Part shown: piece by piece, positions 55,629 to 64,000 of the stretch
Layout of the letters: the number at the start of each line of letters is the position of its first letter
How positions within the stretch are numbered: position 1 is the first letter of the stretch
Assembly: GCA_977006965.1 (NCBI GenBank)
Contig: OZ345355.1
Location: forward strand, 3,504,001-3,568,000
Origin: Phymatolithon calcareum
Taxonomy: Eukaryota > Rhodophyta > Florideophyceae > Hapalidiales
Length of the DNA stretch: 64,000 nucleotides
Direction: 5' to 3'
Made by a program: the position numbers and the translations under genes
The notes under the pieces: model-generated
What the model was told of the DNA's origin: nothing
What the model saw: only the letters and a program-made list of their open reading frames with translations
The model's database searches: none

Positions 55629-57730
55629 TTATATCTTTGCGCTAACCGCTGTTCGAAACGACGTCGGAGTTGAGGAGAAAATGTTTTGAAGTTCATGCTG
55701 AACTTGGTCGGGTTGAAGGAATTGTTGCAGAGACTTTGATGACGCCCATCGTCCACGAAGTTGGTTTTTCGTGCTCTTGTCGACTCGGAGAGCTAGTAGC
55801 TCATACCGTCCTGGACGGTCCATCAGCGGGTTTAGACTCGCTTTTGATATATATGCACTTTATATGCAAGTCCCCGGCCAACGTAAGAGCTGCCACTTGT
55901 CTGCAAGTATGATGGAGTCCAAGACTCGATCTTCCTTTCTCTAGCGCCCCAATGAGCGCTTGATTGTCCACCCCAATTACAAACCTTTTTCCAAAGATCC
56001 TTTTGTTGCGTAAAAACCACTTAAGACCCAATATGAGTGCTTTTCCTTCGAGAATGTTGATATGTGCGCTATTGCGCCATCGATGCCTGATTGCGACTTT
56101 CCATGTTTTTTGACTCTGCCACTCACCTATTGACTCACCATGCAGTAGTGATTGGTACTCGTCCTCAGTTGCATCAGTGAAAACAACCCCTGCTCCAAAA
56201 TTGCTTGCGTCAATGCAGAGGATTTTCTCGTAGAATCTGCTTTGATGTTACCGTATATGAGAGGTGAGAGATTTGAAAGAGTCCATAATTCGCATCGGGC
56301 GCCATACCTTGGGATTGGGCAGTATGTATCGGCATGCAGCATTTCATAACATTCTTTTAGGATCGACAACATTGGCCGACGTAGGAGGAGGAACCACTCC
56401 CATTTCCCCAAAAGTGTGGACAGGTTATCATGTGACCATAGATTAGCCCTCACCATTCGGTGAGTATCGGAGAGGATTTCACCCATCTTAATTGTTCTCG
56501 GTAAAAGGGTACCATTCTTTTTGACTTCAATACCAAGAATGTCCGTTGATTCTTTTGGTGGTAGCTCCACCTTTCCATCCGCCGGCGGGAATCCAATATC
56601 CTCACATTTTTCGCGGGCGGCAACAACATGTTCCCTAACTTCGGTTAAGTCAGTTCCCATGCAGAAAAAATCGACGATATAGGCACCGTCTCGCGCTTCA
56701 TTGAGGATGAGGTGGATGGATGGTCGGATGGTGTCGTCGGGGTTTGACAAGGAATTTGACTTAAGGCGTTTTCATGGATTGATTGCCCCAAAAATACCGA
56801 ATGTGACCAACCCATGGGTAGCACACATACCATGGGCCAGTATTTGACTCCTTCGATTGTCACAGCAGGGAGTCCGAAAAACGTCCATATCCATTTCGGC
56901 ATTTTAATACGGTGGTAGAAGTTGTCCATGTCGGTCTTGCCGCACTGTAGGTCTTCGTCGGATCCGAGGTAGAGGTCAACGAAGTCCCCGGGGTTTAGTA
57001 GAACAACCTCAGGAGAAGGGGTGAAGAACAAATTTGCCTTCCGAGCATCAATGATTAAGCGCTGTTTGTCCTTTTTCGGTACAGAAAATATACCATTAAG
57101 AACAGTCGGTTTGGTAGTGCTTAGGAAGACGATTCCTTTTTCTCGTAGTTTGAGGATGACCTGGTAGTACTCACGGGGGTCAACTCCAACATTACGTCGG
57201 ATTGATTTTAACTCATCATTGGTTGGTTTTGGGTCTTTTAAAACATTGTCAGGTGTAGAATATTTCATAGCAAGTTCCGTCGGCAAGGCGTCGAGCAGCT
57301 CGACGCTTCCGGCCACTCCGTCAGAAGGCAACGATATTTTTGAGGCCTCCATCCAAGTTTTCGGTTGACAGCGCTCGGCTAAATAGGTAGAGCTTTCGGT
57401 TGGTACTCTCGTTGAGACCCATCGGTCTGCACGTAACAAAAGTTGCCGGCGGAACGCCCGGTCGCATGAATCACTCACTGAAGAACATATTTCCGATTGA
57501 CTGGCCGTGAGTTGTTTGTCGTTGAAAATTAGGGGTACATCCATGCTGGCGACCTGCCCCCTGGAGAGGGCATTGAGACAGGTTAGTACGTGCGCAGTGG
57601 CCGTCAGTATGGCATTTTCCTTATGTGATCGTGACCTATGGCGAGGCCCTTTTCCACTCGTCCTGCCATTAATTCCCCTGATCGGCAGGGGGAATAACTC
57701 ACGTCGGTCATCAGTAACAAATCTTTTCAT
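55629..57730 (-). pseudogene. RT-RNase H polyprotein of the split-repeat element
   Basis: RT spans 57,730-56,127 in two frames (switch near 56,700): LNGIFSVPKKDKQRLIIDAR, KTDMDNFYHRIKMP (motif A), VCVLPMGWSHSVFLGQ (motif B). The YxDD box reads AYIVDFFCMG, so one catalytic aspartate is replaced. RNase H follows after another frame switch near 56,200: DASNFGAGVVF (Asp), NILEGKAL (Glu), GVDNQALIGALEKGRSS (Asp), ending YIKSESKPADGPSR. The final ~60 residues (to 55,629) are unassigned, and the B1 repeat begins only 40 nt later, leaving no room for a recombinase. Confidence 0.75.
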
Positions 57731-57985
57731 TTTTGTTCTACTAATTTTTGCGAGCCCCAGCAGCCCCCTTTTTCTTTGTGTCGGGATTCTTTCCTAGGGG
57801 CTTCATGAGCTCACGCTCGATTCGCGCTACACGGCGGGCGGCTCGTAATTCTCGCGCTTTCATGATAAAGGTCCGTCGGCCACGTGGTGCATTGCGGCCG
57901 ATTATCATGTTTATAAGGACCTTGATCTGTTTCGCAAGATCGGCTACGTTCGGTGTCGCTTCGCTGCTGTCGCTATCGCTTTCCG

Positions 57986-58426
57986 CTAGTTGAATCTCTT
58001 TGGTTGACCTCTTTTAGAGTTCTTTTTCTTTTTGTGTCCTCGCGACGGGCTCGCGTTGGACGGGCCCGCCCTGGTTTTGGGTTCGTTGCCCGTTCGGGTT
58101 TTCCGAGAGGGCCCGGCGTTGGATGGACCTCCTCTAGTATTGGTTGGATTGTTAGCATCATCGTTACGCGCATCTTCCAGGTCCGTGTCATCGTATTCAC
58201 TTCCAATACTTACCCGTGCCGGTAAATTACCGGCGACCACGTTAGTAATTACCTCGCATAAATCGTTAGTATCGCGTTTCGAATTCAAAGACTCAATCAT
58301 CCCGGCATGGAACTCACGTCCCCGGTTTTCATAAGTCTTCAAACTCTTACTTACCACATCTTTAAACTTCGATATATAATCTCCATCTTTTCCCATCTCC
58401 GCGAAGAGTTCGATAAACTCTCCCAA
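57986..58426 (-). CDS. gag: gag-like ORF of the split-repeat element
   Basis: A 146-residue ORF with a charged helical N-terminal half and a basic, Gly/Pro/Ser-rich C-terminus containing an internal repeat (GPSNAGPSRKTRTG, then GPSNASPSRGHKKKK). Location upstream of RT and the basic tail suggest a nucleic-acid-binding capsid-type protein. There is no zinc knuckle. The frame is preceded by other open codons, so the true start is uncertain. Confidence 0.5.
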   Translation of the reverse strand: MGEFIELFAEMGKDGDYISKFKDVVSKSLKTYENRGREFHAGMIESLNSKRDTNDLCEVITNVVAGNLPARVSIGSEYDDTDLEDARNDDANNPTNTRGGPSNAGPSRKTRTGNEPKTRAGPSNASPSRGHKKKKNSKRGQPKRFN

Positions 58427-59313
58427 TAGCGGCCTGTTGCTGCTTCGATTGCTGTTGTTAGCAGGTGGGATTCTCGAAGAGGCGCCTCACCCACGGCATC
58501 CCCTCCTAGTCCTATTCCCTGAGGGACGAGGGCGAGTGTTGTGAACTAACACAAGTGACACTCACAGCCCAAAGAGACAACACCGTCAACAGGTAGCGGG
58601 TTCAAAGCCTATATGCCCACCCGTCCTCGTAAACGTCGGCGTCCTCGTTAGAGACCGATTCGATCGTTCCTCGCCAGTCCGATACAGGCCAGTCGACTTC
58701 ACTAGTTACTACCAGATCCGCATCGCACGTCACCAAGTCCAACCTCGAGAGAAGGAGTTCCAACACCACTTCCTTTTACGAACGAGAACTGATAGCACAG
58801 TTAAGATGAGAACTCAAACACACCACAAATTTATGATCATTTAAAAAGCTGCGCCGTTATGCGTAGAATAAAACTTAAAGGCCTCCCCGAGGCCAGGTGT
58901 CGCTACTAGGGCATATTGCCAGGACACCGCGCTTTACAACTTTGACTAAACTATTCCGATAGGGGTTACGACTTATGCGAAAAATACCAACGTTATGTGT
59001 ACATCTCCATCTCCGTACATGTTCATTGCTCATTGTCTCCGAGAAGTTAAGTATCGGTCGGGTGCCACCCCGTCCGTCATGAGTCTTCATCTGGTGAAAT
59101 TGTGCAGCTCTTAGACACCCGAAAGTGTACAGGGGTCGCGACGTGAACGCGGCTACACACGAGACCGGGTCAGTAAACCCTCTTTACTAACTCCTGGACA
59201 GAGATCCGTACGTGCACTCCATAAGCCTTAGAGACTCACGCCTCCAGGTAAATCAGAATCCATTGTGAGTCTTTCCCCCCACTCTGACTTATCCGCACAC
59301 GAAGTGTGATTCA
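58427..59313. other. leader region between A1 and the gag-like ORF
   Basis: No convincing ORF. By position it is the untranslated leader of the split-repeat element. Short ORFs exist on both strands without a match. Confidence 0.4.
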
Positions 59314-59420
59314 CGCACAAAAACTCCCCCCCCCCCAAGACTTGGCGGCAATATCGAAATACATTCCACGCCCAAGTTCGTAAATATCTTTCTGCTATGC
59401 AAGCTCGCAGAACTATATAT
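59314..59420. repeat. A1 repeat of the split-repeat element
   Basis: Counterpart of A2 with a C11 run and small insertions. It forms the 5' terminus on the minus strand. An AT-rich segment, perhaps flanking DNA, follows on the right. Confidence 0.75.
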
Positions 59421-59603
59421 TTCCAGTTGAATAAATAAATATAAATACATATTCGAATACATTTAAATATGAAATATGTTTTACAAGGTATGGTCGCACG
59501 CGCAGTCCGAGGGCTTGCTTTTCTCAGAACGGCGGTAGGTGCATGTCCGGTGCTGTGCATCCCAGCTCGGCGTGTACGCCAAGGGCGTATTCATTTCCAC
59601 GTT

Positions 59604-60620
59604 TCAAACTTGTACGTTATTGTCGGTATCTCCAATTGTTGAAACCCACGACAGTACCAGAAATGCCTCGGCGATGGCACAGACCTCGGGAGCCAGTACA
59701 TGTCTCATTCGGTTCACAAAGTGTTTTCTCGGAACTGTGTCGTAGGCCGCTTTTAGTTCTAGGACTGCGACGCATTGCTGGCCTCCTTTCAGCGGCTCCG
59801 CGGCCCTAAGAGTGACCAACTCTGTACTTTTCCCTCTTGGAAGCCAAGCTGGTAACACTGGTAGTCGCATACCTTGCGCAGCTTGATATCGATCGCCGTC
59901 TCTATTATTTTCCTTTCTTGGCTAAGCAGGGATATTCGGCGATAGTTCCCGGATTCTTCGTGTGTCCCATTCTTGTGCATCGGGTCGAGGAGAGCTTTCT
60001 GTCAGTGGAGGAGCAAGTGTACACACCTCCCACATGCTCTCTACAAGGCCGTAAGAACGTCTGTATTCCGAGATGAATTGACTTTCAGCATCTCTGCCTT
60101 AATTTCGAACAGGCCGAGCGCCTTTCTAGTTGGCAATCTCTTGATGGCTGCTTCAATTGCGTCCCTCATGTCTTCAAAACATGTGAACTTGCTTAGTACA
60201 GGTTGGCACTTCTCGGGGCTATGGCATGTTTTCGATGTATAGGTAGAGAATCGGGTACAGCTCATTGGTCTTCCGGTCATATTATTTCTTGCCGATCTTC
60301 TTCTGATTTTCTTCTCCATCCTGGTTGGCTATTTCAGGGTAGTTTATCGGTCCTTCTCCTCGAACGCAGAGATGTACTCTTGAAACTGTTCATTTTCCCG
60401 CTTGTTTACCTTTGTCCGTATTTGGTACTTACACTCGTGGTGTATTCCCCAGTCTTCAGGTCTTTGGGTTCTTCTGGCTTTTCTGTAGAGTTTCTTTCGG
60501 TTCAGAGCCAGTTTGTCGAGCTCATTGCTCTAGAATGATTTGTACGCTTAGCTGTTCTCCAAGGCTCTCAACAAGCTTTAACAAGTTTCTTATATGTGTT
60601 CTGCAGCTGTCTTGAGGTTT
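59604..60620 (-). mobile_element. LINE C fragment
   Basis: Minus-strand pieces: 60,590-60,360 (LALNRKKLYRKARRTQRP, FQEYISAFEEKD), 60,319-60,041 (AIEAAIKRLPTRKALG), 59,980-59,789 (RRISLLSQERKIIETAIDIK, YQLGFQEG) and 59,870-59,604 (VAVLELKAAYDTVPRK, RT motif A). They align with LINE A blocks (RPISLLSQ, VAVLDVSAVYD). Frames are broken and the 3' half of RT is missing. Confidence 0.7.
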
Positions 60621-61200
60621 TGCACTTTTCAAGGCTTTCGATTTACACATTAGGAATCTGATTCGTCAACTTCAGAATCGAATTTCCTTTGTTGAGCTGA
60701 AAACAGAAGAGAGGGCCTCAGTTGGAATTTGTTTTAAGCCGTTTGAGTCATCTCTACTTCATTTTGTCTGGAAACGTCTTGGAAACGCACTAGAGAAGGC
60801 ACTTTCTCCCGAGAAGCAGTCTGTACCAGCTTCACCGTTTTCGTCTGGCTCAATTGTAAAACATGAAGACTGCAGTCTAAAACAATTCTCTACAATTGCG
60901 CATGAGATTTCAGGGAACTCAGCAATATCAGCTTTCATTTCCCCATCCCTTCCTGAATTGTTCACGCTTCCGCAACGAACAGTTGAAATATGCTTCCGTT
61001 CATTCAAGGACTTTGCTATGATTTTCGGTAACCACTCGGACGAATTCTGTGCCAGCCGTATTTGCAGGACACGGCAAGATCGAAATCTTAACACGTTGGA
61101 ACATAAACACTTTCCACGTGTTTTTACTGTACGGACGATTGGAACAATGGCGTTGGATAGCTCTGACGAGGAATCACCAATGCTAATTACTCCTATATAG
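60616..61200 (+). CDS. start-less ORF, likely truncated gene or terminal exon
   Basis: About 194 codons are open without an early ATG, from after a TGA at about 60,613-60,615 to TAG at 61,198-61,200. Examples are LIRQLQNRISFVELKTEERA, LLHFVWKRLGNALEKAL and the acidic end DSSDEESPMLITPI. An open frame this long is unlikely by chance. The first ATG is two-thirds through (MIFGNHSDEF). The 5' edge coincides with the 5' end of LINE C on the other strand, so the start was lost by insertion or lies in an upstream exon. The function is not recognised. Confidence 0.45.
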   Translation, partial: GFALFKAFDLHIRNLIRQLQNRISFVELKTEERASVGICFKPFESSLLHFVWKRLGNALEKALSPEKQSVPASPFSSGSIVKHEDCSLKQFSTIAHEISGNSAISAFISPSLPELFTLPQRTVEICFRSFKDFAMIFGNHSDEFCASRICRTRQDRNLNTLEHKHFPRVFTVRTIGTMALDSSDEESPMLITPI

Positions 61201-61208
61201 TTTCCGCT

Positions 61209-61387
61209 GGCTCAACAGGCTCCGTCATTCAAATTTTAATTGAAAAATAGATCGACTGGCTCAACAGGCCCCACAATTCTTTCCTTCTCGGAGACCCCTC
61301 AAAAATAACCTCATTTTCGCAGGGTGCCGCCGGCGCCTGTTGAGCCAAAGTTGAAATTTATATATTTTTTGCGGAGCCTGTTAAGCC
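61209..61387. repeat. four-fold 15-bp motif in dyad arrangement
   Basis: GGCTCAACAGGCTCC at 61,209-61,223 and GGCTCAACAGGCCCC at 61,258-61,272 are followed by their complements, GGCGCCTGTTGAGCC (61,332-61,346) and GGAGCCTGTTAAGCC (61,373-61,387). Two direct copies then two inverted copies make nested dyads, able to pair as a two-step hairpin or to bind a dimeric protein. Confidence 0.65.
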
Positions 61388-61549
61388 ACCTGCGTTTTTT
61401 GCCCTTCTGAGATACCCAGCTCACAGAACGTTTCCTACGGGTTTTTGCATTTTGCTGCTTATCATTAAATTCCACTTTCATCCAAGTCTCCAGTAACTTG
61501 AGTCTATTTTTTCAATATTTTTGTCATGGCGCGTAAAATTTGCGCAAAA

Positions 61550-61648
61550 GTTCCCGGTCACGCACACTCACATGCTTGGTACCATTCGGCGCGTCTCGAT
61601 GCGTGCTTTCGAATGGTACCAAGCGCGCAAGTGTGCGCGGGCGGGAAC
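61550..61648. repeat. 39-bp imperfect inverted repeat
   Basis: Arms 61,550-61,588 and 61,610-61,648 with a 21-nt loop. The inner 15 bp (gcttggtaccattcg / cgaatggtaccaagc), an 8-bp block (cgcacact / agtgtgcg) and the outer 7 bp (gttcccg / cgggaac) are perfect complements; the 4-5 bases between blocks mismatch. It could be a cruciform or hairpin, a foldback element or a terminal-region structure. Confidence 0.75.
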
Positions 61649-61649
61649 A

Positions 61650-61783
61650 TGGTGCACTAGAACCAAGGATATGTTCCCGAAAATTATCGGAAAAAAATGA
61701 TTTCTAATTTATGATACAATACTTGCTTTGATATCCTATTTCGTAAATATATTTAAGCACATTCTCTTGGTTCTAGTGCACCA
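61650..61783. repeat. 18-bp perfect inverted repeat bounding 134 bp (MITE-like)
   Basis: TGGTGCACTAGAACCAAG (61,650-61,667) and its exact reverse complement (61,766-61,783) bound a 134-bp AT-rich interior; similarity extends a few bases inward (ATGT). Size and ends resemble a MITE. No target duplication is evident next to the ends. It starts 1 nt after the preceding inverted repeat. Confidence 0.6.
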
Positions 61784-62051
61784 GCTTGCCGCTCGCGAAA
61801 AGTTACGCGCGTTGCACCGAGCTCTTTGTCTCGATGATAGCTCTCGACAAGATAGTGCCTTGAATACTGGACTGACCTTAGAGAGGTATCGCGCATAGCC
61901 AATAAGATAGGGCTTTTGGGTGTGGTCACCAATCATAATTTGTTGCAATGAATGGTAGCCAATTACGAGAAAGTGGCATGAAATATTACCAATTACAATT
62001 ACCATCATGGAATTGACTGCTCGTGGTTGCGATACAGCGAAAATGGACTTC

Positions 62052-64000
62052 AGGGAATAGGGAATAGGGATTAGGGAATAGGGAATAGGGAATAGGGAAT
62101 AGGGGGAATAGGGAATAGGGAATAGGGAATAGGGAATAGGGAATAAGGGAATAGGGAATAGGGAATAGGGAATAGGGAATAGGGAATAGGGAATAGGGAA
62201 TAGGGAATAGGGAATAGGGAATAGGGAATAGGGAATAGGGAATAGGGAATAGGGAATAGGGAATAGGGAATAGGGAATAGGGAATAGGGAATAGGGAATA
62301 GGGAATAGGGAATAGGGAATAGGGAATAGGGAATAGGGAATAGGGAATAGGGAATAGGGAATAGGGAATAGGGAATAGGGAATAGGGAATAGGGAATAGG
62401 GAATAGGGAATAGGGAATAGGGAATAGGGAATAGGGAATAGGGAATAGGGAATAGGGAATAGGGAATAGGGAATAGGGAATAGGGAATAGGGAATAGGGA
62501 ATAGGGAATAGGGAATAGGGAATAGGGAATAGGGAATAGGGAATAGGGAATAGGGAATAGGGAATAGGGAATAGGGAATAGGAATAGGGAATAGGGAATA
62601 GGGAATAGGGAATAGGGAATAGGGAATAGGGAATAGGGAATAGGGAATAGGGAATAGGGAATAGGGAATAGGGAATAGGGAATAGGGAATAGGGAATAGG
62701 GAATAGGGAATAGGGAATAGGGAATAGGGAATAGGGAATAGGGAATAGGGAATAGGGAATAGGGAATAGGGAATAGGGAATAGGGAATAGGGAATAGGGA
62801 ATAGGGAATAGGGAATAGGGAATAGGGAATAGGGAATAGGGAATAGGGAATAGGGAATAGGGAATAGGGAATAGGGAATAGGGAATAGGGAATAGGGAAT
62901 AGGGAATAGGGAATAGGGAATAGGGAATAGGGAATAGGGAATAGGGAATAGGGAATAGGGAATAGGGAATAGGGAATAGGGAATAGGGAATAGGGAATAG
63001 GGAATAGGGAATAGGGAATAGGGAATAGGGAATAGGGAATAGGGAATAGGGAATAGGGAATAGGGAATAGGGAATAGGGAATAGGGAATAGGGAATAGGG
63101 AATAGGGAATAGGGAATAGGGAATAGGGAATAGGGAATAGGGAATAGGGAATAGGGAATAGGGAATAGGGAATAGGGAATAGGGAATAGGGAATAGGGAA
63201 TAGGGAATAGGGAATAGGGAATAGGGAATAGGGAATAGGGAATAGGGAATAGGGAATAGGGAATAGGGAATAGGGAATAGGGAATAGGGAATAGGGAATA
63301 GGGAATAGGGAATAGGGAATAGGGAATAGGGAATAGGGAATAGGGAATAGGGAATAGGGAATAGGGAATAGGGAATAGGGAATAGGGAATAGGGAATAGG
63401 GAATAGGGAATAGGGAATAGGGAATAGGGAATAGGGAATAGGGAATAGGGAATAGGGAATAGGGAATAGGGAATAGGGAATAGGGAATAGGGAATAGGGA
63501 ATAGGGAATAGGGAATAGGGAATAGGGAATAGGGAATAGGGAATAGGGAATAGGGAATAGGGAATAGGGAATAGGGAATAGGGAATAGGGAATAGGGAAT
63601 AGGAATAGGGAATAGGGAATAGGGAATAGGGAATAGGGAATAGGGAATAGGGAATAGGGAATAGGGAATAGGGAATAGGGAATAGGGAATAGGGAATAGG
63701 ATAGGGAATAGGGAATAGGGAATAGGGATAGGGAATAGGGAATAGGGAATAGGGAATAGGGAATAGGGAATAGGGAATAGGGAATAGGGAATAGGGAATA
63801 GGGAATAGGGAATAGGGATAAAGGGATAGGGAATAGGGAATAGGGAATAGGGAATAGGGAATAGGGAATAGGGAATAGGGAATAGGGAATAGGGAATAGG
63901 GAATAGGGAATAGGGAATAGGGAATAGGGAATAGGGAATAGGGAATAGGGAATAGGGAATAGGGAATAGGGAATAAGGGAATAGGGAATAGGGAATAGGG
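62052..64000 (+). repeat. (GGGAATA)n array, probable telomere
   Basis: About 1,950 bp, some 278 units of a 7-bp repeat GGGAATA (equally AATAGGG), run to the window edge. Rare variants (gggatta, gggggaata, gggaataa, ggaata, gggata) cluster near the inner edge and between 63,600 and 63,840. The G-rich strand runs 5'->3' outward, the telomeric polarity. The unit length and a GGG run match Arabidopsis-type TTTAGGG, with AATA in place of TTTA. A minisatellite is the alternative. Confidence 0.75.

Larger units (their letters stand above)
54956..59420 (-). mobile_element. PAT/Ngaro-like retroelement with split direct repeats
   Basis: On the minus strand the order is A1 (59,420-59,314), coding region, B1 (55,589-55,371), A2 (55,370-55,281), spacer, B2 (55,174-54,956). 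A1 and A2 share about 90-105 bp (aagacttggcggcaat, gttctgctatgcaag-like, gcagaactatata). B1 and B2 are 219 bp each and about 97% identical. The A1...B1-A2-B2 layout is known from PAT- and Ngaro-type DIRS-order elements, which integrate through a tyrosine recombinase. Coding: a gag-like ORF, RT and RNase H. I see no recombinase, so the copy may depend on another element. Confidence 0.65.

Noticed and set aside
62052-64000. CRISPR array
   Set aside because: The repeat is a continuous 7-bp tandem unit without spacers.

Overview
The window is eukaryotic: it is dominated by nested transposable elements (Copia, Gypsy and DIRS/PAT-type retroelements, LINEs, a pogo/Tc1-mariner element and a hAT element). 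It has AATAAA-type 3' signals, one well-supported spliceosomal intron, and only a few single-copy-looking genes. Few and short introns, and gene-poor stretches packed with retroelements, would fit a red alga or another protist alga. I cannot fix the taxon from sequence alone. The last ~1.95 kb is a (GGGAATA)n array whose G-rich strand runs 5'->3' toward the right edge, as expected if that edge is a chromosome end. I saw no rRNA or tRNA genes, no CRISPR array and no bacterial operons.

Layout. 0-2 kb: a SET-domain gene whose start codon lies in a 13-bp perfect inverted repeat. 5.3-8.5 kb: a decayed LINE (minus strand) split by a solo LTR. 10.0-16.7 kb: a pogo/Tigger-like element, recognisable by its inverted ends, carrying a nearly intact 6.15-kb Copia element with matching 5-bp target duplications; its pol frame is -1 to gag. 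16.9-19.0 kb: a pogo-like DDE element with a 164-bp tandem duplication that breaks the transposase. 20-21.7 kb: a nucleotide-sugar dehydrogenase remnant, a basic hypothetical protein and a cysteine-rich secreted-protein pseudogene. 24-25.7 kb: LINE 3' ends. 27.3-32.6 kb: a decayed second Copia with both LTRs. 32.6-40.8 kb: a mosaic of a DIRS-type element (RNase H on one side, tyrosine-recombinase remnant on the other) with Gypsy sequence and a solo LTR inside. 42.1-43.4 kb: a LINE 3' end. 44.8-46.6 kb: a tyrosine-recombinase-like gene with a phase-0 intron and a -1 frame step at a canonical slippery heptamer. 49.7-50.4 kb: a hypothetical gene. 52.7 kb: a 57-codon small ORF. 53.0-54.5 kb: a hAT transposase with two frame breaks. 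54.96-59.42 kb: an RT/RNase H retroelement with split direct repeats (A1 - genes - B1 A2 B2), the PAT/Ngaro arrangement. 59.6-61.2 kb: a LINE fragment abutting a start-less ORF. 61.2-61.8 kb: three sets of inverted repeats. 62.05-64.0 kb: the telomere-like array.

Most protein-coding signal belongs to mobile elements. Candidate host genes are the SET-domain gene, the 20.7-kb and 49.7-kb hypothetical proteins, the small 52.7-kb ORF and perhaps the 44.8-46.6-kb recombinase-like gene. The most unusual observations are: canonical -1 slippery heptamers exactly where the reading frame steps by -1 in three unrelated elements; the AATAGGG-type terminal array with a short interstitial copy at 35.6 kb; and the complete PAT-type terminal-repeat arrangement in an element where no recombinase is visible.
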